Shown one piece after another: positions 33,488 through 41,696 of a stretch of DNA of 64,000 nt (the first letter of the stretch is position 1; each line of letters opens with the position of its first letter). Location of the stretch: positions 235 to 64,234 of the forward strand of contig DEJJ01000033.1 of assembly GCA_002353285.1 (NCBI GenBank), in the 5' to 3' direction. The notes beneath the pieces were generated by a model. It was not told where the DNA came from. It made no database searches and saw only the letters and a program-made list of their open reading frames with translations. Both the position numbers and the translations under genes were made by a program. The stretch comes from Porphyromonadaceae bacterium UBA2751. Its GTDB lineage: Bacteria > Bacteroidota > Bacteroidia > Bacteroidales > Muribaculaceae.

Positions 33488-34441
33488 ATGAACTCACCGA
33501 GCAAGAAGATTTTAAATGAGGTCAAGGATTATGTGATGATCTTCGTTGGCCTACTCAGTTACTGCTTTGGATACACGGCATTCATTCTCCCCGAGAAGGT
33601 TGTCACTGGTGGCGTTACGGGTATGGCCTCACTGTTCTATTTCGGACTGGGATGGAATGTAGCCATAACCTACTATGTGATTAATATAATCCTGCTTGCC
33701 ATTGCCTTCAGGACAGTAGGGAAGCAGTTTGTGATTCGCACCATCATTGGCGCCACAATAGCCACAGCGTTGTTAGGTGTAATGACTCCTTTATTTAAGG
33801 TTCCGATTGTTCCTCAGGAAACTTTTATGAACGTCATCATTGGTGCGGTGATGTGTGGCGTTGGATTAGGAATAGTGTTTACTCATAACGGCAGTTCGGC
33901 TGGTACGGACATCATTGCCGCAATGGTAAACAAGCACAGCAACATCTCGTTTGGTCGCACGTTAATGTATATCGACCTGTTGATTATTAGTTCGAGCTAT
34001 TTTATTTTCCACACTCCCGATAAGATTGTGTATGGCTTGATATTCATGTTCATATGTTCTATATCGGCCGACATGGTAATTGACAGTAGCCGTCAGAGCG
34101 TTCAGTTCATGATATTCAGCAAGAAATGGGAAGAGATTGCCGATGCCATCACTCATGAGCTTCATCGTGGATGCACTGTGCTTCAAGGCACTGGATGGTA
34201 TTCTAAGAGCGAGCAGCATGTTTTGCTTGTGATGAGCCGTCGATATGAGAGTATGCATCTATTCCGCATTATCAAGGCTATCGACCCTGATGCTTTTGTT
34301 TCACAGGCTAAGATTAAGGGCGTGTATGGCGAAGGGTTCGACCATGTTAAGGTAAACATGAAGAAACATGAGGCTAATGAAAGTGCCGTTAATGATGCGA
34401 CATCTATTGATGCTCAATCTAACGAAACGGCCAATGATTAG
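33488..34441 (+). CDS. YitT family membrane protein
   Basis: The 317-residue protein has about five or six transmembrane helices (residues 12-200). It carries the family's 'TGGVTGMASLFYFGLGWNVA' and 'FTHNGSSAGTDIIAAMVNKH' motifs and a cytoplasmic C-terminal DUF2179 domain ('CTVLQGTGWYSKSEQHVLLV', then MSRRYE). The family is thought to be transport-related but the substrate is unknown. The last 30 residues are a polar tail. It stands alone with its own promoter. Confidence 0.9.
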   Translation: MNSPSKKILNEVKDYVMIFVGLLSYCFGYTAFILPEKVVTGGVTGMASLFYFGLGWNVAITYYVINIILLAIAFRTVGKQFVIRTIIGATIATALLGVMTPLFKVPIVPQETFMNVIIGAVMCGVGLGIVFTHNGSSAGTDIIAAMVNKHSNISFGRTLMYIDLLIISSSYFIFHTPDKIVYGLIFMFICSISADMVIDSSRQSVQFMIFSKKWEEIADAITHELHRGCTVLQGTGWYSKSEQHVLLVMSRRYESMHLFRIIKAIDPDAFVSQAKIKGVYGEGFDHVKVNMKKHEANESAVNDATSIDAQSNETAND

Positions 34442-34490
34442 TTCTTTGGCATGAATTTTGCTTTTGCTATAGAAAATAGTTGCAAAAATA

Positions 34491-34523
34491 TTTGGCAAAA
34501 ATGAAATAAAAGCAGTAATTTTG
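34491..34523 (+). promoter_or_regulatory. Full Bacteroidales promoter for the ferredoxin gene
   Basis: TTTG at 34491-34494 and TAATTTTG at 34516-34523 are separated by 21 nt, close to the consensus arrangement. Confidence 0.7.
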
Positions 34524-34578
34524 CAGCTGTTTACAAGACTAACTATTATTACTTAACTATTTTAAATTATTTTAGACT

Positions 34579-34746
34579 ATGGCATACGTAATTAGTGACG
34601 ACTGTGTAGCATGTGGAACTTGCATGGATATGTGTCCAACTGGCGCTATTAGCGAGGGTGACATCTATGTAATTGACCCTGATACTTGCATCAGCTGCGG
34701 TTCTTGCGCTGAGGCATGCCCAAATGAGGCAATTAGCGAGGGCTAA
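34579..34746 (+). CDS. 2[4Fe-4S] ferredoxin
   Basis: This 55-residue electron carrier has two CxxCxxCxxxCP clusters: 'CVACGTCMDMCP' at residues 10-21 and 'CISCGSCAEACP' at 37-48. The two halves are symmetrical, and the protein begins MAYVISDDC as in clostridial-type ferredoxins. It serves low-potential reactions such as pyruvate:ferredoxin oxidoreductase in anaerobes. It has a strong promoter and a hairpin terminator, so it is a single-gene transcript. Confidence 0.95.
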   Translation: MAYVISDDCVACGTCMDMCPTGAISEGDIYVIDPDTCISCGSCAEACPNEAISEG

Positions 34747-34781
34747 TCCACACACGACGAGTGTTATAACTTTAAAAAACG

Positions 34782-34817
34782 GCATCACGTTCCTGATGGG
34801 ATGTGATGCTGTTTTTT
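34782..34817. terminator. Bidirectional terminator
   Basis: GCATCAC (34782-34788) pairs with GTGATGC (34803-34809), with TTTTTT after it on the plus strand and AAAAAA before it. It lies between the ferredoxin gene and the convergent 34846-35181 gene. Confidence 0.85.
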
Positions 34818-34845
34818 GGGGTGTTATTATATTGTGAGCGGTGTG

Positions 34846-35181
34846 TTACTCTTTGGAGAACATGAGATTTAAAACCCAGTTCACAATGGCGAGGATAATA
34901 CTGAACAATATGGCAGCTCCCAGGCTGTCGACAGTGAACCCCTTGATGAGCCAAGCGCACAATAGAACCATTAATCCATTAATAACAAAAGCGAACAGGC
35001 CTAATGTCAATACTGTAATAGGTAAAGATAGCAACTTGATAATTGGCCTGATGGCCGAGTTGATGAATCCTAGCACAACGGCTACAATGACAGTGACCCA
35101 CCATGGCTCAATAGTGACACTGTCCATGAAGTAGGCCGTAATGCCCACAGCAACTGTCGATAATATAAGTCTTGCGATCAT
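34846..35181 (-). CDS. YvlD/phage-holin-IV family small membrane protein
   Basis: The 111-residue protein has four hydrophobic helices (about 3-20, 25-45, 55-75, 85-106). 'LGFINSAIRPIIKLLSLPIT' followed by VLTLGLFAFVINGLM is the signature of PF04020-type chromosomal membrane proteins, which databases often label as phage holin family. It is a chromosomal gene here and there is no reason to think it lyses cells. Its stop faces the ferredoxin terminator. Confidence 0.88.
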   Translation of the reverse strand: MIARLILSTVAVGITAYFMDSVTIEPWWVTVIVAVVLGFINSAIRPIIKLLSLPITVLTLGLFAFVINGLMVLLCAWLIKGFTVDSLGAAILFSIILAIVNWVLNLMFSKE

Positions 35182-35218
35182 AATAGTTATAATAAGTAAT
35201 TTGCATTATCTTGGTTGG

Positions 35219-36277
35219 TTAGTCATGTGTGTGGCGTGTTGTGATTTCACCGCATATGTCGCGCTGTAGATATTTCTCGACTTGGCGGTTGCTCATGCCA
35301 TTGCCAAAGAGGTACATCATCTTGGTGATGGCAGCTTCACTGGTGATGTCGTGACCGCTAATAACGCCCGCTTTAGCAAGTGTGTTGCCAGTGTCGTAAA
35401 GACTGCTATTAACAGCACCATTCACACACTGAGTGACATTGAGAATAACGATGCCTCGCTCAATAGCTGCTTGAATAGGCTCGGTAAACCAAGGCTCGCT
35501 TGGGCTATTGCCAGCACCATAAGTCTTGAGCACCACGCCCTTGATGCCTGGGGTGCTGAGTAAGTGCTCAAGCGTGGCGCGTGTCATGCCAGGATGCAAG
35601 ACAATGAACATAACGTTAGGATCCATGGCATCATGAACCATTAGTGGGCGATTGCTTGTGTTGCGAAGCAAAGCGTCCTCGTTGAAGGTAATGTCAAGTC
35701 CCACTCTTGCCAAGTCGGGATAGTTGTTGCTCATGAAAGCGTTGAAGTTGTCGGCACTAATCTTTGAGCTCCTATTTCCTCTAATGAGGTGGTTCTCAAA
35801 AAGAATTGCGACTTCTCTTACCATGGCTTCGCCACGACTGTTGCGCTTAGCTGCCACTTGCAGAGCAGTGATGAGGTTTTCTTCGCCGTCGGTTCTCACT
35901 TCGCCTATAGGCAGCTGCGAACCTGTGATTATTACAGGCTTGTTCAAGTTTTCAAGCATGAAACTAAGTGCTGATGCAGTATAGGCCATTGTGTCGGTTC
36001 CATGCAAGATTACAAATCCATCGTAGTTGTCGTAATTGTCCTCGATTGCCCTGGCCATTTGGCTCCAATGATTGAGGCTCATGTTGCTACTGTCGATGGG
36101 TGGGTCAAACTGCATGTTGTCGATGTCATAATTGAGCATCTTAATTTTGGGCACATTATCGATGAGATGAGAGAAGTCGAAAGGCTTAAGCACCTTAGTT
36201 TCGGGATTCTCAATCATGCCGATAGTGCCTCCGGTGTAGATGATTAGGATGCGTGGGCGAGTATTGTCGTTTGTCAT
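35219..36277 (-). CDS. ansA: Type I L-asparaginase
   Basis: It hydrolyses asparagine to aspartate and ammonia in the cytoplasm. In its 352 residues, 'ILIIYTGGTIGMIE' near residue 10 carries the first catalytic Thr, and 'FVILHGTDTMAYTASALSFM' near 87 carries the second Thr and the Asp. 'PVIITGSQLPIGEVRTDGEE' follows with the Lys-equivalent region. It has no signal peptide, fitting the cytoplasmic AnsA type. The esterase gene follows after 29 nt. Confidence 0.94.
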   Translation of the reverse strand: MTNDNTRPRILIIYTGGTIGMIENPETKVLKPFDFSHLIDNVPKIKMLNYDIDNMQFDPPIDSSNMSLNHWSQMARAIEDNYDNYDGFVILHGTDTMAYTASALSFMLENLNKPVIITGSQLPIGEVRTDGEENLITALQVAAKRNSRGEAMVREVAILFENHLIRGNRSSKISADNFNAFMSNNYPDLARVGLDITFNEDALLRNTSNRPLMVHDAMDPNVMFIVLHPGMTRATLEHLLSTPGIKGVVLKTYGAGNSPSEPWFTEPIQAAIERGIVILNVTQCVNGAVNSSLYDTGNTLAKAGVISGHDITSEAAITKMMYLFGNGMSNRQVEKYLQRDICGEITTRHTHD

Positions 36278-36306
36278 ATTAAAAAGCGCATTGCGCAGTT
36301 TGTGGG

Positions 36307-37254
36307 TTAGTTATTAGGGTTATTAAAATACTTAGCGAAGAAGTCGAGGTGCTGCTTGAGCGAAACTACCCAGTAGTCCCAAGAATGTCGGCCTGGTCGC
36401 TCGCTGTAGTTGTGCTTGATGCCATGCTTGTCGAGAGCAGCATGCAGTGCACGATTCTCCTTGATGAGGAAATCTTGAGTGCCATCGTCGATGATTATGT
36501 GTTGCTTGTTCTCAAGAGTTGGTACCAAGTTAATTACCGAATGCTCGTGCCATGATTGCTCATGAGAGGCATACTTTCCCAGTCGCTTGTCGATCTTGAA
36601 GCGGTCCTTAAGCGTGGTGATATCAACTGCGCCACTCATGCTGCCACAACAGCCATAGATGTCAGGGTTGCGCCATGCCAACCATAATGCACCATGGCCG
36701 CCCATGCTCAGCCCAGTGATGGCTCGGTGTTGAGCGTCGTTGATGGTTCGATAGTTGTTCTCGACATAATTACGCAACTCTTGAGTAATAAACGTGTCGA
36801 ACTGAAAAGATGGGTCGACTGGTGAGTCGAAGTACCAGCTGTCCTGTCCATCAGGGCACACGATGATAATGCCATATTTGGTTGCCAACTCGGCCAGATT
36901 GATATGGTTCATCCAGGCCATGTGATTGTCGCTATATCCATTAAGCAAGTACACAACAGGGTAAAGTTTGTTGTCGTCGCTTACATATTGCTTTGGCAAC
37001 ACAATAAGATTGTTGATTTCACGTGCCATTTTCTTGCTTGGCACGGTAACTACACTCACTTGAGGACTATTAAATACCTCTTGTTGAGGTTGCCTTGTGG
37101 TTTTGGGGGCAGCCTTTCGTGGGATCTTGACTTTAGTTGTTGGTGCCTGTGAAGTGCTTGGCTGTTGGCTTGAATTAGTGTTGGCCTTACAACTCAAGCA
37201 ACATAGAGTAATGATGGCTGTGCATGCAACGATTTTATTGATTGAAGTTCTCAT
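36307..37254 (-). CDS. Esterase D/feruloyl-esterase-like lipoprotein, copy 1
   Basis: The 315-residue alpha/beta hydrolase begins with a signal ending in 'TLCCLSC', a likely lipobox, so it is probably a lipoprotein. 'ITGLSMGGHGALWLAWRNPD' holds the nucleophile Ser in GLSMGG; 'IIDDGTQDFLI' and 'YSERPGRHSWDYW' supply the Asp and His. The family hydrolyses short acyl esters and in Bacteroidales often releases acetyl or feruloyl groups from glycans. It is a tandem paralog of the gene at 37288-38190, with a linker of about 45 residues rich in Thr, Gln and Pro after the signal. Confidence 0.9.
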   Translation of the reverse strand: MRTSINKIVACTAIITLCCLSCKANTNSSQQPSTSQAPTTKVKIPRKAAPKTTRQPQQEVFNSPQVSVVTVPSKKMAREINNLIVLPKQYVSDDNKLYPVVYLLNGYSDNHMAWMNHINLAELATKYGIIIVCPDGQDSWYFDSPVDPSFQFDTFITQELRNYVENNYRTINDAQHRAITGLSMGGHGALWLAWRNPDIYGCCGSMSGAVDITTLKDRFKIDKRLGKYASHEQSWHEHSVINLVPTLENKQHIIIDDGTQDFLIKENRALHAALDKHGIKHNYSERPGRHSWDYWVVSLKQHLDFFAKYFNNPNN

Positions 37255-37287
37255 AGTAATCTTTTTTAAATAAAAATTGTGTAGATG

Positions 37288-38190
37288 TTATTTCACGCCA
37301 GTGTTGAAGGCTTTGTAGAAATATAGCATTTGATAGTCAAGAGCATTAATCCAAAATGACCAGCTGTGGCGTCCTGGTCGTACAGTGTAATCGTGTGGAA
37401 TTCCTTGCTTGTCGAGAGCCTCGTGAAGCGCATTGTTGGCTTCGATGAAGATGTCGTTTTTGCCAGCATCAATAACGATGTTTTGACCAGGTTGAAGCAT
37501 TGGCACAAGGTTTATTACTGAATGCTCTCGCCACACATCCTTGTTGTTCTCGAAGTCGCCTAATCTCTCGTTTACCTTCCAGCGGTTAGGGTAGTTATAA
37601 ATGTCGACCCCACCTTCCATGCTACCGCATGAACCGTACACATCGGGGTGTCGCCACGCAAGCCATAGCGCCCCGTGTCCACCCATGCTCAGTCCCGTGA
37701 TAGCGCGGTACTTAGGGTGGTTGATAGTGCGATAATGGCTCTCGATAAAGTGTCGCAGCTCATACACTACGTAGGTCTCAAACTGGAAGTTTGGGTCGAT
37801 AGGTGAATCGAAATACCAGCTATCCTGTCCATCGGGGCACACTATTATCACGCCATATTGAGAAGCCAGTGATCGCAAGTCGGCCTTCTTTGGCCAATCA
37901 CGATAGCTGCCTTGTGCACCATGAAGCAAGTACACTACAGGAAAGAACCTGGTGGGATTTTTCTTTTCGATGTACTGTGCAGGCAGCACAACAGTATTCT
38001 TGATTACACGCCCCATCTTGTCGCTCATGACCTCAATAGTGTCGACAATAGCATTCTTCTTCTCGGCTTTGGCAATAGCTTGATCATAAATCTCGGGAAC
38101 TGTAGTAGTGTTTTCGTCTTTAGCCCAAGTCGTGACAGCTGCTGTGGCGAGAAAAATGATTAGCAGTAGTTGATTCAATGTCTTTTTCAT
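37288..38190 (-). CDS. Esterase D/feruloyl-esterase-like secreted enzyme, copy 2
   Basis: The 300-residue protein starts with an ordinary signal peptide (MKKTLNQLLLIIFLATAAVT then TWA) and not a lipobox, so it is likely periplasmic or secreted. 'ITGLSMGGHGALWLAWRHPD' holds the Ser, 'IVIDAGKNDIFIEANN' the Asp, and 'VRPGRHSWSFW' the His. It is closely similar to the downstream copy over the whole catalytic domain, including 'IIVCPDGQDSWYFDSP', so the pair arose by tandem duplication and then diverged in localisation. Confidence 0.9.
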   Translation of the reverse strand: MKKTLNQLLLIIFLATAAVTTWAKDENTTTVPEIYDQAIAKAEKKNAIVDTIEVMSDKMGRVIKNTVVLPAQYIEKKNPTRFFPVVYLLHGAQGSYRDWPKKADLRSLASQYGVIIVCPDGQDSWYFDSPIDPNFQFETYVVYELRHFIESHYRTINHPKYRAITGLSMGGHGALWLAWRHPDVYGSCGSMEGGVDIYNYPNRWKVNERLGDFENNKDVWREHSVINLVPMLQPGQNIVIDAGKNDIFIEANNALHEALDKQGIPHDYTVRPGRHSWSFWINALDYQMLYFYKAFNTGVK

Positions 38191-38202
38191 GATTATTCAA
38201 TA

Positions 38203-38643
38203 TTATCGTTTTTTCTTAAAAAAATCAGTCATCAGTTTAGCACATTCGTCGGCAAGAATGCCAGCTGTGATTGTCGTCTTCTTGTGGAAAGGAGAGTTGC
38301 AGTAAGTGTGAAACCCTCTCTTGTCGTCGGGTGCGCCATACACGACTCTTGAAATCTGGCTCCATGCCAGAGCGCCAGCACACATGAGACAAGGCTCCAC
38401 TGTGACGTAGAGCGTGCAGTCGGTCAAGTACTTGCCACCAAGAAAAGAAGCTGCCGACGTGATTGCTTGCATCTCGGCATGAGCTGTGACATCGGTAAGC
38501 GTTTCGGTTAGGTTGTGACCGCGGGCAATCACTCTACCCTGGCACACGATAACGGCGCCAATAGGCACCTCGTCGCGAAGAGCAGCCTCTTGAGCTTCGG
38601 CCAAAGCTAATCGCATGAATTTCTCGTCGTCGTTAGCGGTCAT
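38203..38643 (-). CDS. tadA: tRNA adenosine(34) deaminase TadA
   Basis: It converts A34 to inosine in tRNA-Arg(ACG), an essential step. The 146-residue protein has 'VTAHAEMQAI' (zinc His and catalytic Glu) at about 53 and 'YVTVEPCLMCAGALAWSQIS' (the PCxxC zinc Cys pair) at about 83. 'GAVIVCQGRVIARGHNL' is the conserved opening strand. Length is normal. It lies between the esterase pair and the LRR gene on the same strand. Confidence 0.95.
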   Translation of the reverse strand: MTANDDEKFMRLALAEAQEAALRDEVPIGAVIVCQGRVIARGHNLTETLTDVTAHAEMQAITSAASFLGGKYLTDCTLYVTVEPCLMCAGALAWSQISRVVYGAPDDKRGFHTYCNSPFHKKTTITAGILADECAKLMTDFFKKKR

Positions 38644-38647
38644 AATC

Positions 38648-39817
38648 TTAAATGAAAATTTTCTTCACAAAATTACCTACTCTCACCACATAGACCCTGT
38701 TGCGGGGCAAGTCGATGACATGAGAGTCGCTCGACACACGCTCGTAGTAAAGTCGGCCGCTCATGTCCCATACACTCACTAACTTGCCATAAGTTTCGCC
38801 ATAGATGTAAATAGTGCCCCAGTGCGCCACTATAATAGGCTGTGGCTCGGCAGGGAAGGCATCATTGATAAATGGGTCGATGCCTGTGAGTCGATCAACC
38901 ATGACAAGCACAGGGTCGCTGTCGCCCATCATTGTCGTGGGCACGACAGTGTAGCAGGCGTCATGATCAAGTGCCGGCAGGTAAAAGAAGTCGGCAGCAG
39001 TTAGAGCTACAAGCTCATTGTTCTCGTCGTAGACTTTGTAAGCCAGGTTATTGCCCAATGCCACCCGCTGCCAGTCATGGTTGTAGGCCTCGCCCTGAGC
39101 TGTAACCAATAGCGATATGTCCTCGTTAGGGAATAATGTGAAATGCTCATTATACCCCCAAGCCTTATCGTCGAGATAAGCATCCATTGTCTCATAATCA
39201 GAAACAACCACATCAACTTGACCTACACCGTCGAAAGCTCCCCATCCCATAGCTTTAGGTGGAGTGGCTGCAGCGCAATAAATCTCATATAGATTGTGGC
39301 AACCATTAAATGCATAAGCCTCGATGCGTTGCAGCGATGAAGGCAGCATAACAGTGTGCAATGAGAAGCAGTCTTGAAAAGCTCCATAAGCCACTTTCAC
39401 AACGCCCTCGGGAATAGCTATATTGACAAGGCCTGTGCCCAGGAAACATTCCCGTGGCACCTCGGTGATATTGAGTGATAGTGTGACATTGGCCAGCTGG
39501 TCGCACCCCAGAAAAGCCTCTTCGCCAATGCTTGTGATGGAGTTGGGCATGACCACCTCAGTCACCTTAGAGTTATAGAAAGCAGCTGGTGCAATGGATG
39601 TTACCTGATAGTTGTGCCCATCATAATTGACCACAGGTGGTATTATGCACACACCGCTATAAGCACTAAGACCGCTAACGATATTCTCATCGACCATCAC
39701 CTCACGGCCATGACCTGTAAGGCTGTAGGCGATGCCATTGCTAATGAAATCGGCTGCATTAGTAGCAAGAGACAAACAAGCCGCGGCAAGCAACAATGTA
39801 TATTTAAATAAGCTCAT
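38648..39817 (-). CDS. BspA-like leucine-rich surface protein with T9SS-type tail
   Basis: From the ATG at 39817 it has a signal peptide (MSLFKYTLLLAAACLSLATN). Residues about 50-190 hold BspA/LRR_5-type repeats, such as 'VVMPNSITSIGEEAFLGCDQ' and 'VMLPSSLQRIEAYAFNGCHN'. The final 50 residues ('LVSVWDMSGRLYYERV...NRVYVVRVGNFVKKIFI') have the beta-strand pattern of type IX sorting domains. Such proteins bind host or microbial surfaces. The longer frame from 39889 adds residues upstream of the signal and is rejected. The stop is 4 nt before the tadA start. Confidence 0.85.
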   Translation of the reverse strand: MSLFKYTLLLAAACLSLATNAADFISNGIAYSLTGHGREVMVDENIVSGLSAYSGVCIIPPVVNYDGHNYQVTSIAPAAFYNSKVTEVVMPNSITSIGEEAFLGCDQLANVTLSLNITEVPRECFLGTGLVNIAIPEGVVKVAYGAFQDCFSLHTVMLPSSLQRIEAYAFNGCHNLYEIYCAAATPPKAMGWGAFDGVGQVDVVVSDYETMDAYLDDKAWGYNEHFTLFPNEDISLLVTAQGEAYNHDWQRVALGNNLAYKVYDENNELVALTAADFFYLPALDHDACYTVVPTTMMGDSDPVLVMVDRLTGIDPFINDAFPAEPQPIIVAHWGTIYIYGETYGKLVSVWDMSGRLYYERVSSDSHVIDLPRNRVYVVRVGNFVKKIFI

Positions 39818-39917
39818 TAAATCGGTAATATATCTTTTTAAATTTACAAAATTCCATAAAATTCTCGACTTATCCAAAATATCGGTCAAAAAACTGTGAA
39901 AAACCCGAAATAATCCA

Positions 39918-41381
39918 TCAGTCTTGTATCATATCGGTAGAGAGTGGGCAGTTGATGAGATAGACACGCTCACGGGCACGTGTAATTGCAGTGTAGAGCC
40001 ATCGCATGAAATCGAGTGTGCTCAACGCGTCGGGCAAGATGTTTCCCATGTCGATAAACACATTCTTCCATTGTCCACCTTGAGCCTTGTGACAAGTGAC
40101 AGCGTAAGCAAATTTCACTTGCAAAGCATTGAAGTAGGGATGTTGCTTCATGAGCTGATACCGCTCGCGCTTGTTTCCTGATAACTCATTGAGAACATCG
40201 TGATACAATCGTTCGCTCTGGGTCAGTGTGAGTGCTGGTGTGTCGCTCAGCAAGCTATCAATAACAATTTTTACGTCCATCTCCACATTGTCGTGATCGG
40301 GCAGTTCCACTGTTACATTAGCAAATCGCAGTCCATACACTTGCTCCACCTCGCCCCACACACGCTTAACCCTCATCACATCGCCATTGGCAATAAAGTC
40401 GATATTGTCGTAGTCGCGAGCCCAGTAATAGTTGTTTTTCGAGACAAGTAGCATATCACCCGTAGTGAGAAGCTCCTCACGATAAAGGATACTGTTGCGC
40501 ACTCCGTTATTGAATAGAGTTGCTCGCTTGTTGCTTCGAGTGATTACTATAGTCTCGTCGATGCCATCCCGGTCATAGCAGTCGCTTATCGTTTCAAGCA
40601 AGAACTCGCTATTGATGGCATCGATGTCGGGATACTGTTGAAGCTCAAGTCGGGGAGCAACAAGCAGATCGCCAGTGAGAGTTTTCCTCACAAGAGTGGC
40701 ATTGTGCAATATGCCCGAGTTGGCAGCTTGTCGTGCAATTTGTTGTAGTGTTATGTCATAGACAGTGAGGCCATAGCCACGCATAATCTCACTGTTAAGG
40801 GCAGGGCTTTCGTTTTGCCCCACAGGTGGAAGTTGAGCACTGTCGCCCATGAGCATTAATTTGCATCCCATTCCATTGTACACATAGTGCACCAGGTCAT
40901 CGAGTAGTCGTCCAGTACCAAAAATCGAAGCATCGGCAGCACCATTAGCAATCATCGAAGCTTCATCGACGATGAATATTGTGTTTGTGTGCTTGTTTTC
41001 GGCAAGTGCAAATCCTTCACTCAGATAGCTCTCCTGACGATAAATCTTGCGATGAATGGTGAAAGCACCTCGGCGTGAGTATTCACTAAGCACTTGAGCA
41101 GCACGGCCAGTTGGGGCAAGCAGCACCACCTTAGTGTGACGTAATGTGAGCGCCTGCACGATTGCTCCCACGAGTGATGTCTTGCCAGTGCCAGCATAGC
41201 CGTTAAGTAACAGCACACTGCGTTCGTTGCCACGCAACATGAAATGAGCGAAAGCCGCCAGAGTCTCGACCTGCCCCTCATTAGGGTCATAGTCAAGTAG
41301 TGCAAGCACATCACGGTAGAAGTCAGCAATTATCGGGTCGTTAACATCGAAAGCTTGAGAATTCACGTTTTTTGATTTCAT
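39918..41381 (-). CDS. RecD2/PIF1-like AAA DNA helicase
   Basis: The protein has 487 residues. 'LLNGYAGTGKTSLVGAIVQA' near residue 60 is Walker A, 'TIFIVDEASMI' near 135 is Walker B, 'LMLMGDSAQLPPVG' is motif III, and 'AYAVTCHKAQGGQWKNVFID' is the UvrD C-terminal motif V; 'LYTAITRARERVYLINC' is motif VI. This is the short RecD-like helicase found throughout Bacteroidales, likely acting in repair or replication. The frame can be extended to a GTG at 41387, but the ATG at 41381 is preferred. A minus-strand TAAATTTG box at 41387-41394 is so close that the message may be nearly leaderless. Confidence 0.9.
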   Translation of the reverse strand: MKSKNVNSQAFDVNDPIIADFYRDVLALLDYDPNEGQVETLAAFAHFMLRGNERSVLLLNGYAGTGKTSLVGAIVQALTLRHTKVVLLAPTGRAAQVLSEYSRRGAFTIHRKIYRQESYLSEGFALAENKHTNTIFIVDEASMIANGAADASIFGTGRLLDDLVHYVYNGMGCKLMLMGDSAQLPPVGQNESPALNSEIMRGYGLTVYDITLQQIARQAANSGILHNATLVRKTLTGDLLVAPRLELQQYPDIDAINSEFLLETISDCYDRDGIDETIVITRSNKRATLFNNGVRNSILYREELLTTGDMLLVSKNNYYWARDYDNIDFIANGDVMRVKRVWGEVEQVYGLRFANVTVELPDHDNVEMDVKIVIDSLLSDTPALTLTQSERLYHDVLNELSGNKRERYQLMKQHPYFNALQVKFAYAVTCHKAQGGQWKNVFIDMGNILPDALSTLDFMRWLYTAITRARERVYLINCPLSTDMIQD

Positions 41382-41427
41382 AGGCACAAATTTAGCAACA
41401 AATTCTATAATATCAAGAAAAAATCAC

Positions 41428-41435
41428 TATCTTTG
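41428..41435 (+). promoter_or_regulatory. -7 promoter box for tRNA-Ser
   Basis: TATCTTTG lies 17 nt upstream of the tRNA 5' end. Confidence 0.6.
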
Positions 41436-41452
41436 CACCGCTTTAAGCGACT

Positions 41453-41540
41453 GGAGTGGTGCTCGAGTGGCTGAAGAGGCACGCCTGGAAAGCGTGTGTG
41501 CGTCAAAAGCGCACCGGGGGTTCGAATCCCCCTCACTCCG
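41453..41540 (+). tRNA. tRNA-Ser(GGA)
   Basis: The 88-nt cloverleaf has an acceptor GGAGTGG/TCACTCC (one G-U pair), anticodon stem CACGC/GCGTG with loop CTGGAAA giving anticodon GGA, the long class II variable arm (TGTGCGTCAAAAGCGCAC) and T-arm GGGGGTTCGAATCCCCC. G73 is the serine discriminator. CCA is not encoded. An integrase gene lies directly downstream, so the 3' end is the integration site of the second element, which has restored it. Confidence 0.97.
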
Positions 41541-41696
41541 CTGGGAAGTCCTGTTGTTGCTGGTGCTTTGGGTGATGATGGTGTATGTGGCAACATGTGG
41601 CAGGATGTTGCAATGCGTGGCATAAAAACCGACAAAAAACCGCCTTTGACGGTTAAAAACCGACATGAGACCGACATGAGACCGAAGAGGGTACGA

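Noticed and set aside
34846..35181. Phage holin
   Set aside because: The family name in databases is misleading; the gene lies among chromosomal genes with its own neighbours and no phage context.
41496..41696. N-terminal 67 codons of the integrase reading frame
   Set aside because: The frame crosses the tRNA-Ser gene and starts with GTG; the conserved arm-binding domain begins at the ATG at 41697.
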